A stretch of 64,000 bases of DNA from Ophiocordyceps camponoti-saundersi (nom. inval.) (GCA_003339415.1 PDHQ01000008.1:124001-188000); one strand, 5' to 3'; counted from the stretch's first letter, positions 44,623 through 57,700 are shown. The notes: generated by a model not told the origin, from the letters alone. Numbers and translations: made by a program.

Positions 44623-45734
44623 GGGGGTGAGATGATGGGAGGGGGGGGGGGTTGATTCGTGGTTGAGACGAGGTGCTGATGCAGTCGAGTACGGATACAT
44701 GTAGGGATAGGGATAGGGGTAGGGATAGGGATAGGGATGAGGATGGGGATGGGGATAGGGATAACGTGTTACGCTATAGAAAAACCAGGCCGTGGAACTA
44801 TTTCCTTGGGGTGTTTTCTTTAATCTCGCCTGTTTTGCTGTGATGGCTCGATGGGTGCAGGATGGATGTCGCAGGGCGTGCAGAGGTAGCTCGAGCCGAA
44901 ATGAGAAGGGGGAGGAGGGGGGGGGGGGAAGACGGGAGGATGGGAGGAGATGGGCGATGCTACCCTACACCATGAGTTGAAGACTAGATGGAGTGAGAGT
45001 TGGGTATGTGTATGATTGTGTGTATGATGGATGTGATGGAGGAGAAGCAGTTGGTGAGAAGAAGAAGAAGAAGCTGTCAATAACGTTGTGTTACGAGACA
45101 GCATACATAGACATGTCGATATACGAATACGAATCATCATCATCATCGTCTTCTTCTTCTTCTTCTTCTTCTTCTTCCATCCATGAATCTATTTAAGCAT
45201 AGGTAGTATCAAGACACGCGGCATTGTGAGTCTCTCTCTCTCTCTCCTCTCTCTCTCTCTGCATGCAAGGCACATGCATACAATACATATGATGTGTGTG
45301 AAACATGTGATGTGTGCGAAAGCGTGACAGCCACGAGGTGTGCAGCAGCCACATGCACAATGATGTCACCCGGCACCAGAGTTGAGCCTCATCCGTCATC
45401 CGCTCACAGGGAGAGAGAGAGAGAGAGAGACATGAGATTTTGGGATGAAAAAATTACACGTGACGCGGTTCCTTTGTCCACGAGGTGAATCAGCTACGAG
45501 CGTGATTGACGACGACACTTGATGATGATGATGATGATGATGGACTGATCCATCCATCCATCTAACCCTTATACATACTACCTACCTACATACATATATA
45601 CTCATACATACATACGGAACATCTCCCATCCATCAGACGAACGAACATCAAACACCATCATCTCCATCCATCTCCATCATCGTCAGAATCACCTCCTCAA
45701 GATAATCGAGATCAAAGAGAAACCCAAAAAAAAA
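44623..45734. other. Intergenic with several microsatellites
   Basis: It holds a degenerate (GGGATA)n tract (44702-44762), poly-G at 44915, a (TCT)n tract (45138-45177), a CT tract (45232-45260) and TACATACATA words near 45590. No gene is evident. Confidence 0.55.
44702..44762. repeat. Degenerate (GGGATA)n tract
   Basis: About ten hexamer units, some variant (GGGGTA, GGATGG). The unit resembles but does not equal the TTAGGG telomere repeat. Confidence 0.85.
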
Positions 45735-46223
45735 ATGTCAACCCGCCGACTCTTCACAACAACAACTCCCCTCCCCCCAACCGCAACCCGCCCAGCCGCC
45801 CTCCGACTCCTCACATCCCACAGCTCGATGATCGACCTCAATCCCCTCGTAACATCCCGCCAATGGCTCTCCACCCCCCCTCCGCAAGCTCCCCCCTCCG
45901 AACGAAGCGAGCAATACGAATGGTACGCCATCACCGACCGACTCTGCTGCTGCCTCGGCCTCACCTACGTCGCCTCCTTCCACGACGAGGAAGACGGCGG
46001 GCTGAGGACGCATACGTTTGCCCCGCTTGGCTTGGAGATTCGCGGCCTGTGGAGCTTGGTCGATGAGGATGGTGGGGGGTTGGCGGTTAGGGAGACGGTT
46101 GAGTTGACTTGTTCCCGTCTGTTGGTTGGCTTCGTGGAGGGGACGCTGAAGAGGGCTCATAGGACTTTGGTCGAGAGGTTTTCCCAGAGGGTGCTTACCA
46201 TGGGGGAGGTTGGCTTTCGGTGA
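45735..46223 (+). CDS. DUF7053-like (START-related) protein
   Basis: A single exon gives 162 residues. The start STRRLFTTTTPLPPTATRPAA, the segment MIDLNPLVTSRQ, the core EWYAITDRLCCCLGLTYVASFHD, and the end TLKRAHRTLVERF fit the small fungal family annotated as DUF7053, which has a polyketide cyclase/START-like fold. Members are usually somewhat longer; this copy is compact, with a shortened middle. No catalytic residue is established for the family and its function is unknown. Confidence 0.8.
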   Translation: MSTRRLFTTTTPLPPTATRPAALRLLTSHSSMIDLNPLVTSRQWLSTPPPQAPPSERSEQYEWYAITDRLCCCLGLTYVASFHDEEDGGLRTHTFAPLGLEIRGLWSLVDEDGGGLAVRETVELTCSRLLVGFVEGTLKRAHRTLVERFSQRVLTMGEVGFR

Positions 46224-46595
46224 TGTCTGTTATAGCTGTTGCTGCTGCTGCTGTGGTTCCTGTTTCTTCTTGTTGCTGTTGCTGTTGCTGCTACTGGCTC
46301 CTCCGAGATGCTTTTCAACCCGCGAGCGAGGCGTTATAGAGAGAGAGAGAGAATGAGACGTGGTTTTATAGTAGATAGTATGATTTCATTGTGTTTTCCT
46401 TCTCATATCTACCCAAAATAAACACCCCCCCCAACCAGAAACCAAAAAAGCATAGTATGTATACCATCGACTCCCCCCTTCCATCCCATCCCGATTCCCA
46501 TCCCCGAAAAAATAGCAATTAAAGCAGCGTATACTCCCTTGATTCCCCTCTCAAAGCAAAAAAAGCACAAAAAACACCAATCATATCAAAATCTC
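46224..46595. other. Convergent 3' intergenic region
   Basis: 372 bp between convergent genes, with CTG-rich sequence near 46240 and a GA tract at 46338. No gene is evident. Confidence 0.5.
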
Positions 46596-47132
46596 TTACA
46601 GAAGAGCAACATAGCCGACAAGACCGGCGAAAGCCATGGCAAGCCCGTAAGCGACGTGGCGGGCATCAGCACCAGCGACCTCGATGGGCTTCTTGGTATC
46701 AGGCTTGTAAGGGGTATCGGGCTTGTAAGGCTTGTCCTCCTTCTTCTTCTCCGGGTAGTCCTCCTTCTTCTCCGGGTAGTCCTCCTTCTTCTCCTCCGGG
46801 TAAGACTCCTTGGTAGGCTCGGGCTGGTAAGCGGGAGCGGTGGGCGCGCAGGTGTAGCAAGGTTCCGTCACCGTGCAAGGGCAGTCGTTGATGGTGTAGG
46901 TCGTAGGCTCCGTGACGGTGTAGTACTTTTCGTTCATGGTGATGACGGTCGGGACGGGGCAGTAGGTGACGTATTGGTCGACGACTTTGGTAGTCGTCGG
47001 CACGGGCTTGTAGCTCGAGGTGCCGTACTCATCGGTGTCGTCGCCGTAGCCGCCGTAGTTGGAAGCCGAGCTGGTGTATTGAGAGGCGGCGAGGCCGGCG
47101 AAGGCAGCGACGATGGCGGTCTTGGCGAACAT
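46596..47132 (-). CDS. Small GPI-anchored cell-wall protein
   Basis: A single exon gives 178 residues. I take the ATG at 47132 because a clean signal peptide follows (MFAKTAIVAAFAGLAASQ); the same frame extends 60 codons further upstream but that part is Phe/Ile-rich, unlikely leader sequence. After a Tyr/Gly stretch comes a Thr/Val domain with four cysteines in YTINDCPCTVTEPCYTC, found in many fungal wall proteins. A Lys/Glu/Pro repeat follows (EDYPEKK three times, PYKPDT twice). The C-terminus, AYGLAMAFAGLVGYVALL after small residues, is a typical GPI-attachment signal. It likely sits in the wall or plasma membrane; its specific role is unknown. Confidence 0.88.
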   Translation of the reverse strand: MFAKTAIVAAFAGLAASQYTSSASNYGGYGDDTDEYGTSSYKPVPTTTKVVDQYVTYCPVPTVITMNEKYYTVTEPTTYTINDCPCTVTEPCYTCAPTAPAYQPEPTKESYPEEKKEDYPEKKEDYPEKKKEDKPYKPDTPYKPDTKKPIEVAGADARHVAYGLAMAFAGLVGYVALL

Positions 47133-48304
47133 TTTGATGGTGGTTGGAAGGGGTTTGTTGGTGATGATATTGATGATGATGTTGGGAAAGAAGAAGCTGA
47201 AGCGACTGTTGGGGGAGTTGGAAGCGACTGTGGTAGAGATAGAAGGGAGATAGAAGATGAGAGAAGTGATTGCTGTGTGATGAAGAAAGAAGTTGGGAAA
47301 CGGAGCGACCAACCGGCTCTTCTTATACCTCGATTCTCCTCCTCTTCTTCTTCCTCCTCCTCTTACTCCTCGTACTATTGCTATTACTACTACTACTACT
47401 ACTACTTACTACTACTCCCCTTCTACTGCCGCCCTCTTCCTCCTCCTCCTCCTCCTCCTGCTCCTCCTCCCGTCTCTCTCTGTCTGACTACCATCCATCT
47501 GTAGAACAACAAGGGAGAGACACACAACAAAACAACTCCCACTAGTCTTGTCTCTCATTCTCTCTCTCATTGTCTCTCTCTCTCTCTCTTCCATTCTCTC
47601 TCTCTCCCATTCTCTCTCTCTACTCAACTCGACTACTGCTCCTCTACTCTCACTACTCAACTCATCCTCAATACATCAATCATCCTTCCTCGGCCCTACT
47701 ACCTCCGTACTCATGCCTACCAACCCTTCACCTCGCCTACCTACCTAGTACCTACGCATACACATACGCGCACGCACACACACACACACACACACACATC
47801 ACATTCCCCTTTACCTACCTATCCAATCAACCCGCTCATTCTCTCTCCATCTCTCCATATCTCTCCAACGTCGCTTCGTTTCCCCCATTCCCTCCCCTCC
47901 CCTCCTCTCCTCTCCTCTCCTCACGCTATAGCCTATAGCCTGTACAATAATACAATGTTACCTGTTTACAACTCACTCACCCTCCAAATTCCTCCTCCTC
48001 CTCCTCCTCCTCCTTTCCCTCCCTCTCCTTCACACTCCCAAAATCTGCGACCCGCCGCCGCTAAGCCCATCTCCTTCAACAGATCGTATTTTTTTATAAA
48101 AAAAAAAGACGCCAGCTAAAAAAAGCTAAGCTAAAGCTGAAGCTGGAGCTAACCTAACCAGCCTATTAGTTGCGGCGCTGATGATGCTGCTGCTGCTGCT
48201 GCTGCTCAACGAGTCTGAACCTGAGCTGAGCTAGCTAGACAAACACAAACACAAACACACACAGAGGGGAGACAGGCTGATAGACTGATAGACACAACAT
48301 ACAC

Positions 48305-48370
<66 letters not shown>

Positions 48371-48385
48371 CAATAGGCAAAAGAC

Positions 48386-48419
<34 letters not shown>

Positions 48420-49201
48420 CATTAAACCGTCCGTCCCCATTCTCGCCCGCGACACTTGTCTCTCGCCCTCGTCTCGGAAATCGCCAGCATCTGGACACGC
48501 GTATGGCACTGTAGGAAATGACGCTGTCATTGTTTTGTTTGTGAGTTGCTTTCTCTGCCTTCATCTCGTCTCTCTTCTCTCTTCTCTCTCTCTCTCTCCC
48601 GTCACCTCTCGTCCAGGTATGCTACCTCCTCCTAACCCGCCGCCGCCATCGTCCGAAGACGACCGACGCTTAGACCCCCCCCCCTCCCCGGTATCATGCT
48701 TGACCCTTCCAGCACATTCCGACCTTCTTCGTCGTCGAGCGCGTGTATGTCCTGCCCCTTCTTACCACATCGCCCCTCGGATCGTCCTCTTCTATCATAG
48801 GTTTTTCCCCAAACGCCCCTGTCTCCTGTTTCCAAATCGACCAGGAAAAATAAGAAAAAAAAAAGAGCAAAAAGGGGGAGGTTTTTGTTGACATATTAAC
48901 AAGGAAAGAAGTAAAGGAAAAAAAAAAGAAAAACCAGGGACAGAAGAGAATGTGGGAGACAAAGAAAATCCTCCACCTCGTCCGGTGGCAAAAGCCCGTC
49001 GCGTGTCTCGAATATCGGCGAGGGGCGCCCTTAGCCTCTTGTCAATAGCGCAGCAACACCCGGATTAATGCAGAGGTAATAGCGGAATCTCTAAGGTTGA
49101 AAAAAAAAGGGGGGGCAAAGGAAAAACAAGGGGAAAATATGCTGTGTCGTGTCGTAATGTGTTGATGGTAGGTGGGAATTTGTAAAGGAAACAGTGAGGT
49201 A
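47133..49201. other. 2.1-kb low-complexity intergenic region
   Basis: Includes CTC/CTA tracts (47336-47470), CT tracts (47570-47620), a (CA)n run (47775-47800), (CTC)n (47990-48014), an AGCT-rich stretch (48112-48170), (CTG)n (48187-48206) and the CT/TG/CA block listed separately. No gene is evident. Confidence 0.55.
48308..48417. repeat. (CT)n-(TG)n-spacer-(AC)n block
   Basis: A CT tract (48308-48352) runs into a TG tract (48353-48370), then after 17 bp into an AC tract (48388-48417). The TG and AC arms are complementary. Confidence 0.9.
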
Positions 49202-51647
49202 TCATCGTCGCGTGGACCGACTCTGGCTTCGTTCCGGCATCCGTCCGTTGACGTCGAGGTCGTGGATCCGAAGCTGCTGCTCGTACTTTGCGTTGCGAAG
49301 GAACTTTGGCACCGAGTCCTGCGCATTGGGTTTCCCGTCAGCATTCTCCCGCCGTTAAACAAGTTCCGCCGTCACGCACGGGAAGCGACAAAGAAGAAGG
49401 GGGAAGAGCCAGTGAAGAACAAGACAAGAGAGGACAAGGGGGGAAAGGAGCCACTCACGCTGGCCATCAGCTTAAAAACGGCATTCTGCGCGTCCTCGAA
49501 TAGCGTCGTCACTTCTTGCAGCGTGTCAATCATCGAGTTGTCCTGCCCCACCGCCTTGGTCATCCGCGTCGCCAGGTTGTTCCGCAGCTGGTGGTCAATG
49601 TTGAGCTCACACGGCGAGCCGGGCGCCAGGAAGGCGTTGTAGATGCCGTAGGCCTGCGCCATAATCTCCTTGATCGAGTCCATCGACGTCGCCGTCGGCG
49701 CCTTTTGCGCCTGCCGGATGGCCGCCTTGCAGCCGCGGACGAACTCGGTCACGTCCTGGTAAAAGGACAGGTTCTCCTCGCAGTGCGTCTCCCGCAGGTT
49801 CTCCCGGAACAGGAGCCGGAGGGCCGGGTCGTTGAGGATCTTGTCGAGCCGCTGCGTGTTGGAGTCGCGGCAGATGCCGTTGCGCTGGGAGCCGCCCTCG
49901 CTGCCGGACGCGCGGCCGCGGGAGCCGTTGCCGTTGATGAGGTCCTTGCCCCGCTGGGTGAGCTGGTAGATAGCGTGCTTCGTCGGCTGGAACAGGTTGT
50001 ATCCCGTGTTCTGTTGCATAAAAACCTTGTCCGGCGTCACCGCCTCAATCAGCCCGTACTCGACGAACAGCGTGGCAATCTCGACCGTCTCGCGGCGGTC
50101 GACGATGGTGGAGCAGTCCATGAGCCAATCGGTGGTGGCCTTGCCGGTAAACGTGTCACGGTATATCCTGCCGTTGACCTTGCGCTCGGCCGCCATCTTG
50201 ACTCCGGTGAGGCCGTCGCGGTAGTCGTGGAGCGAGTCCGAGTCGGCGGCTGTGGCCGTGGGCTTGAGGTTGCGGCCGTCGGAGCCGACGAACCTGCGGA
50301 AGATGACCTCGATGGTGCCCGTGTCGTTGAGGAGCTTGTCCGACATCTGGTCGCGCTCGAGGATGACGAGCTGGGCCGAGTTTATGCTCGACAGCTCGGC
50401 CACCTGCTTTTGCTGGATGCCGTTCCGCGAGCAGAAGCGGTCGAGGACGGTGATGCCCTTTGGCGTCAGTTGCCAGACGGATCCCTTCATGCTGTAGACC
50501 TGCTGGTACTTTCCGTCCGCCGACTCTATGAAGCGGGCCTCGACGAAGCGCTGGCAGATGGACCTGGCCATGTCCTTGGCCATGGAGAAGGTGGTTGTCG
50601 TGGTCGTGGTGACGATGCGTGAGGGGTCTTTGGGGTCCGGCATGCGGTTCGACTGGGAGAACTTGAGGGAACCCAGGTTGTTGATGGCATCTTCGGACAA
50701 GAAGGTGTACTCGACCTTGGAGAGACGAACGCGGTGGGCGGAGAGGGGAAGGAGGCTGACGACTAGGGTGGCAAAAAGGTCCTTGAAGTCCTTTATTTTG
50801 TTGAGAGGCCAAGGCGTCAGCACAACAGCGGGACAGATTGTGAGAGGGAGAACAACACAAAGCAAAATGCCAAGAGAAAGAGAGAGGAAGGGAAAAAAAC
50901 CACAGGGAAGAGGGGAAGAGGAAGAGAGAGGGGGGGGGGGGTTCAAGTTACCCTAGTAAAGGGCCGGTCATCGTCCGTCATGCGCAGCAGGCGCGACGAC
51001 GTCTGGTGCATCTTGCTGTCGAGGACGGGCGACCTGCTGACGGGGGTGGGAGAGCGGAGGGGCTCCGTCTCCGGACTGGGCCCAACGGGGGGCAAGTCGT
51101 CGTGGACGGACAGGCTGTCGTCGAGGAGGGGTGGTGCTCGGGCCGACGTCGGGCTAGAAGAGGACAAGACTTTGAACTCGGTCTTTTTCTCCGGACTCGA
51201 CGGCTCGGAGCAAGGGGGTGTGGCGGGCGCGAGCGAGAGGCGGGACAAGCCCGAGACAGACTGACGGGGACGGATGACGGGGTCGTTGGCGGCGGCGGCG
51301 GAGGCAGCAGACGACGACGACAGGCTGGCGAAGGCGCTCTTTTGTGTTCTGTCGAGGGCGGCGACGGCCCGGTTTAGGAGGCTGCTACTGTGGTGGGAGG
51401 ACCGCTGGGAGCGGCTTGTTGAGGCTGAGCCGACCGAAGGGTTGCTCGTGTGGCGGGCGGTATTATTATTCGTCGTCGGGTAGGTATTCGGCGGCGTCGG
51501 CGTCGGCTTTGTCGTCGGGTCGGTCGAGACTGAAGAGTGGCGAGGCACCGAGAGACTGAGTTTTCGCTTCGGAAGCTCCGTCCTTACTTGCGGAGGAGGT
51601 TTCGAGGCGGCGACGGTCGTGAGGGGGTTTGGAAAGATGGCTGCCAT
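49202..51647 (-). CDS. flbA: FlbA/RgsA-type regulator of G-protein signalling (DEP-RGS)
   Basis: Exons 51647-50952, 50790-49459 and 49318-49202 (introns 161 and 140 bp) give 714 residues, as in other fungi. The first 230 residues are Ser/Pro/Thr-rich. Exon 2 opens with DFKDLFATLVVSLLPLSAHR and contains the fungal DR/DEP region, then a DEP domain (RIYRDTFTGKATTDWLMDCS, about residues 420-500) and the RGS domain (about 545-700: LDKILNDPALRLLFRENLRE, EENLSFYQDVTEF). The last exon restores DSVPKFLRNAKYEQQL. FlbA accelerates GTP hydrolysis on G-alpha and so ends vegetative growth signalling and permits conidiation. The start codon lies 19 nt from a 74-nt C tract on the coding strand. Confidence 0.95.
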
Positions 51648-51666
51648 CTGAGGGGACGAAGATGGT

Positions 51667-51740
<74 letters not shown>
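51667..51740. repeat. 74-nt poly-G tract (one C), poly-C in the flbA leader
   Basis: Every base is G except C at 51708. On the coding strand of flbA this is poly-C ending 19 nt before the start codon. Confidence 0.95.
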
Positions 51741-51741
<1 letters not shown>

Positions 51742-54700
51742 AGGGGAAGAATTCAAGGGCGTAGGTTTTTTTTTTTCCTTGGATTATTTTGACTCTTAGG
51801 TAAATCTTCCCGCTACAAAAGAAACGGCAAGGATAAAGTGATGAAAGAGGAAGAAGACGGACGGACGGACGGACGGACGGATGGATGCGAGTCGGCGTGA
51901 TGAGATTTGGGGGGTTGGAAGAGCGAGCGAGCGAGCGAGTACGGGTACAAGTACTGTACAAATGCACCGTCGACCCAGTTAGGGGCTACCGGGGGGGAGG
52001 GGGGTGACAGGAAAGGGGGGGTGGCAGTAAGAGCCCGGCTCAGCGGTGGACTGACTTGACTTGACTGACTGAACTGAACTGACTGGTATCCGTATCTCCT
52101 ATCCGTGCTGCTGCTGCTGCTAAAAGTACACTACAACCTACAACGGGCTGCTGGTAGGACGGGGGGCCCGGCGACCGGACAGGCAGGCTACAGTGGCGCT
52201 GCAGAACCGGGGTGGGCGGCGGTACCGGTACCTGAAAAGATGACCTCATGCCATGGCACCTTGCCCGTGTGTACCCATTCCGCGTCATGCACTCTCCATC
52301 CAGATAGAGCAGGGACAGTCCCCCGGGGGGGTCAAAAAAGGCAGAGAGGCGTATCGGGACGGACGGTCAACCAGTTTGCTGAGGGAACGAGTAAGAGACA
52401 GAGAAAACGGCATCACAGAGAGGGCGTCGTTTTTCTTTTTCCTAGGAAGTCCTTCTTTTACCCGCAGAGAGCGGGGCTCAGAGGCGACACCAGTGCGTCG
52501 TGGGTGGATGTACACGGTACGATACAAGGTATCGTCATCCCCGTTTCCCCCGAACCCAGCACCACTTCATTCTCCTCCTCCGAAAGAAAATGGGAAGGGG
52601 GAGGAAAAAAAGTGAGGCAAAGGAACGGATAAGCCCGTGTCCCCGAGACCCCTAAACTTTCTGAGCCCCCTTCCTTTTTCCCTTCTTTCTCCCCCCCTTG
52701 GAAAACGGCAGAAACGCATGTGTGTGTGTGTGCATGATGATTTTAAACCAACTGTGTGAAGTTGTTTTGGGACGGACCTTGGCCGAGGATTGACCCTTTT
52801 TTTTTCCCCTTCTCTCTCGCTTCTGGAGACTCCACCGACGTTGCGACCCCGTTTCTGCCGCTGCAATGTACTCTATTCGCACATGCATACTAATTAACAC
52901 ATCATACGGATACAACAAACCATATGTAAGACGAGATGTCGTATGTATGCCAAAGGAGAAGGGAATTGCACCTTGTAAACAGTCTCTCTCCAACAAATAC
53001 AAAACAACCTCCAACATCGAAAGAAAAGGAGAAAAGTCGTATCATAGCAACAAAAAAAAACAACGACAAACTGGCTGATGATAACAATAGTGTGTGGTAC
53101 AAAACCCAACGGTGGCATCGTTACACAAGAAGAAGAAGAGGGGGGGCCAAGCCGAACCGACGTCGTTCTTTTTTCTTTTTTCATTTGCTGGGAGAAATAG
53201 AAAAAGATGAAAAATAAAAGAAAAAACCTCGTGGACGCGCACGAGTTTGCCCAGATCGGCGCGTGGCTGCCAGGGATTGCCACGCAAGGTGCTGCCGTGC
53301 CGCCGTGCTTTTCTTTTTTTTTCCTTCTTATTTCGCCTGCACCGTGCCCGCACGTAGCAGTCCGCTTGCTCGCCAGCCCAGGCAGCCCGTCCGGCGGCGC
53401 CGTTTCTTTTTTTTTCTTTCTCTCCTTCTTAACCCTAGTCCCTTGTATCCCTGTATCTTCGTCCTTCTTCTAGTCATCTGTCCCCTCTTCTCTCTCTGTC
53501 TCTGTCTCTCTCTCCTCTCTCTTACATATCTGCTGTGTCTCTGCGTGTTTTCTCACTCGTTTTGATAAACATGAATTTGTTAAAGTCAAACAGCCAGCAG
53601 ATATGTATTTAAGTAATCTACATAGCATAATCACTTGTATGATATAAAATCTCTACAGCATTTTTCCTCTCTCTTCACAACAGAAACTCACCCCCCTCAC
53701 CCCCCCAACCGAACAAAAATCGCGCCCGCCCTTGGCTCGGCCCGTCCATGGTTAGCGACGGCCTGTAACGGGAGGCCTGACAGTCTCTCCCTCTCTCTCT
53801 CGCTCGTTCTCTACCTTGTTAGCGCCTGACGGAACATGCACGTTATACAGTGTGCCCATCAACAAATCCATACTACACACACGCACATGCATGCATGCAT
53901 CCCACCCGCCCATCTCGCCCATGGCACCACGTGCTGCGCGCGTCGACCAGAAACTAAGCCAACGAGTCAAAACCCGTCTCCCTCCCCGCCCGGATAGCGC
54001 AGGCGAACACTTTTCCAGAAGCCTTGGCGGTTAGGTTATGAGAAAGGCATGTACATGTACGTACTGTGCACACCCTCTGTACCCACCTAAACAAACCCCC
54101 CCCCCCCCCTTCTCTCCCCTCCACTCTCTTCTTCCCCCCCCTATGTATAACTTATCCCCATACATGTGCCTCGGCAAGAGGAGAGAAGAAGCAGAAGAAA
54201 TGGGGATACTATATCACCCATGTTAAACTTCTCTCTCCTTTCTCACTCTCACTTAGTCTGAGAGGCGCTCACAGCTTACATATTACAGCATGTATTGTAC
54301 ATATGTACATGCTTCCAAGCAGTACATAACAACCCTACCGGGCCGTAGAACGGTTCCAGCCAATCGCTCAACGATGCGCTGCCACCCCCTTACCCTACTC
54401 CACCCATCCCCCTCCTAAGACGAGATGCGGCGACTCTCACGTGGGAATGAGGATACATCGTACCTAAAAAAAAATGCGCAGCTTCGATAACCAAGTTACT
54501 TCTCTCCTACGGATACTATTTCCATTTTCCATCGCGGATATAACCGCTTGCAAAATGTACATACTGTACATACATAGGTACATATAATGCACGCAGGTCG
54601 CACCGCTAAATAAAAAAAACATACGATCATTGTGCCCGGACATGGCTCGGGAATGTCTCCGGACCTTACCATGACCCTCCCCCTCGCAAAGACCGATCCC

Positions 54701-57700
54701 AAGACAACGGAAAGATATCCGGTATCGATTAGCTAGTCCGAGTACCTACCTGCCTAAGAAGAGGGGGGGGGGAAGAAGGTCAGCGCGATTCATCATTCAT
54801 TGACCAACCATCGATAAATAACCCGCCGAATTTATGTATGTACATATGTATGATGCTTGTTCAGTCATCGGTTTTCTAGACTCATCGCATCCATAGAGAA
54901 ACAAAAAAGCACTACCGTCGCTTCATAAATCGGGCGGCAGTTCAATCCAGACCTATCTACCTAAATGTAAGCTATAGGGTAGCACCCACAACCACAGCAA
55001 CAATTCTCTCCTCTCCTTTCCCTTTTTTCTTTCCTTTTTTCCTTCTCCCGCTTTTCCGCCTCTTGCTAAAATGACAGGTGGCGGCTAGATGCGGAGTCGG
55101 ACGGAGATGCGGAAGATGCGGAATCCGTGGCCGGGCTTCTAGAAGCAGTACTATCGTCAGCATGTGACGAACCGGGGTGTGTACATAGATAGGTATGTGA
55201 AGAAAAAAAGACGGGAAGGGCATTCTACTGAAATTGCAACCAGTTTCCGCCATTTCTTTCTCAACTTCTTCTATTCAATAATCCAACTTCAAAAGAAAAA
55301 TCCTTCTTTTTTCTTGTACTTCTCATCTAGGTAAACCGATCAGCTACCTCTAGTCTCTCTCTCTACCGATCCAACTAACCGGCTTCCAGAAGGAAAAAAA
55401 AAAGGTAAATCGGCTAGTGGACTACGGCAACGGACTAGCCGGCTTCTATTCCTTCTAGCCTTATCCAACCATCTATCGAATATTTCCTTCTTTCCTTCTT
55501 CCTTCTCTAGTCTCCGCCTGCACCTTCTTTTTATTCTTCCCGCCCTAAATGAAAAAAAAAAAAAAACTCCGCGCGATCCCTGCCAGCGAAGACGTCGTTG
55601 CAGATCCCTCCCTCGGCAAGTTTTTTTTTAAGGTATTTAAAAAAAGAAGGAATAATAATAAAGATGATAAGAAATGAAAGGAAGGAAGGGAGGGAGGAAG
55701 GAATTAAACAAAAAACCACCACAATCTCAAATTCCGCTTCCTTTCCTGCCCATCATCAATCCTGCTCAAAAGTTGGGCCAAGAGATCTTTCGATAGAGTG
55801 CCGCGCGGACCAATCGTGACCCTTTATTCACCTCTCGCTGAATCCGTAGTGTACGGGTACAAATCTGCTCACGGCTCACCCACGCACAACACAGACGCAA
55901 GCACACACCTCTTTCATCTATGTATATACACACACCCCTCCCCACTGAATCTCTCTTTCTCTCTTTCTCTCTATCTCCTTACTAGTGCGTGCGCTCTTAA
56001 TCGGGGGTGGCTGCGACGTGGCATCGAGTCATCGACGGAAGGAAGCCGATTTCCCCCTCCCCCCCCTCTCTCTCTCACGCTCCTCGACTCACGGCTTGAA
56101 GGAATGCCGTTGAGGAGATGCAATGCGGTGGAGGGCGCGCCCGCGGCAGGATTTGGGGATGCACGACATGATGACGGCACGTGGCCGCGATGCACGCTCT
56201 CTCTCTCTCCTTTCCTTTCCTTTTCTTGGCCCTCTTTCTCTCTCTTCTTTGCTTCATTCTGCCCAAGCCTTGAAGCAAAGCAAAACCTTAACTGACAAGC
56301 GGCCTGCCAGCCGGACGGTTCCGACGCCGGCTTTTCCTCTCGGTGCTAAGGGTCTAAGCGTAGGGATGGGAAGAGGAAGAGGAAGAGGAAGGTACCTACC
56401 TAAATGGGTACACGAGTTTGACATGCAATGCGTAAGAAAAAGGGGGCTCTGCAAAGTGGCCTTATCCTTCCCATTTCCTTGTTCTTTTTTCTTCTTGTTA
56501 TTCTTCTCTTCTATTTCTTCTTTCACGCCATCCTTTCGGAATAGGGCCTTCCAGTCAAGCAAGGCAAAGATGGAGGAGGTGGAAAATAAGAAGATGATAA
56601 AGGAGGAGGAGGAGGAGGAGAAGAAGACGTATTGCTTTCACCGTGATTGTTCTCTTTCACCGGCTCGGAAGTTGACACACCCAATCTTGTTGTACATACA
56701 TACATATGTACACACATTCGTGTGAAGCTCTTCTGTCTCCCGCCCGCCCCCTTCTCTCTCGACGATCAACGAATAAAAAAGGGAAGCACAGTGCATCTCA
56801 CGGCATGAAAGTCGAAAAGGATAATACGGGAACCGACTTCTTCCCCCCCCCCCACCCAGTCGCCGGGCGGCGCAGGGCCCGGCCCCACCACACGGGGAGT
56901 AAAGCCACGTGGGCTGAAGATGGAAGCCACGCGGCCGAAGGGAAGGGGGGGGGGGAAGAGAAGCTGGGAAAGACGGGAGTAAGACGGGCGTGTGTGTCTC
57001 TCTATTATGCAGACAGAAGTGCATATTACGTGGGTAGTTGCATCATCCTACATGCTACATCCATACCTACATACAATGTGTAAGTGCATATGTACATATG
57101 TGTGTACGCCTGTCCGGATATGCCTGTCCGCCTTGCCATCGGCGCAGCCGTTGATATACCTGTATGTATGCAACTGCATGCATGCAATGCAAGAAACCTC
57201 ACGAGTCAAATCAAATCAACAAAAACCCAAATCTCGTAAAACCACACGCCACAAATCCCAGTAATACCTTATCTCCAACCTCTACCGTACAAAGTGCATT
57301 GGGGGGATCCATCCCTCCCCCCTCCCTTCTTAACCGCCCACCATCACCAATCTGAAACGCGAGCCGGATCCATCCCATCATCCATGCCGTCGGCGCCTGT
57401 TTATCTTTCTCTCTCCACTCTTTTTTTTTTTTTTAGAAAAAAAGAAGAAAAACAGAGGCTCGGACAAGGCCGGTACGAGGAAGGGAAGAAAAAGGATCTC
57501 GGTTATGAGCGTGGTATGTAAGAGGTAGGTATATATGACATGACTTGGTTGCTGTTAGTAAGCGGTGAATTCACTGACTCGCGACTTTTATGCATTCAAT
57601 AGCCGAAGATTTCCTTCTCTGACTCTTCTTCGCGCCGTTGTTGAGTCTTTATTCCCGTTAGCTGACTTAGTTCCAGTCCAAGTCCAAGTCATATACCGAG

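Noticed and set aside
46539..47504. 321-codon plus-strand frame
   Set aside because: It is antisense to the small GPI wall protein and ends in CT-repeat sequence.
49516..50622. 368-codon plus-strand frame
   Set aside because: It is the complement of the DEP/RGS exon of flbA, whose domains are unmistakable.
51466..51967. Proline-run frames crossing the poly-G tract
   Set aside because: They are created by translating a homopolymer; the flbA start at 51647 explains the coding sequence.
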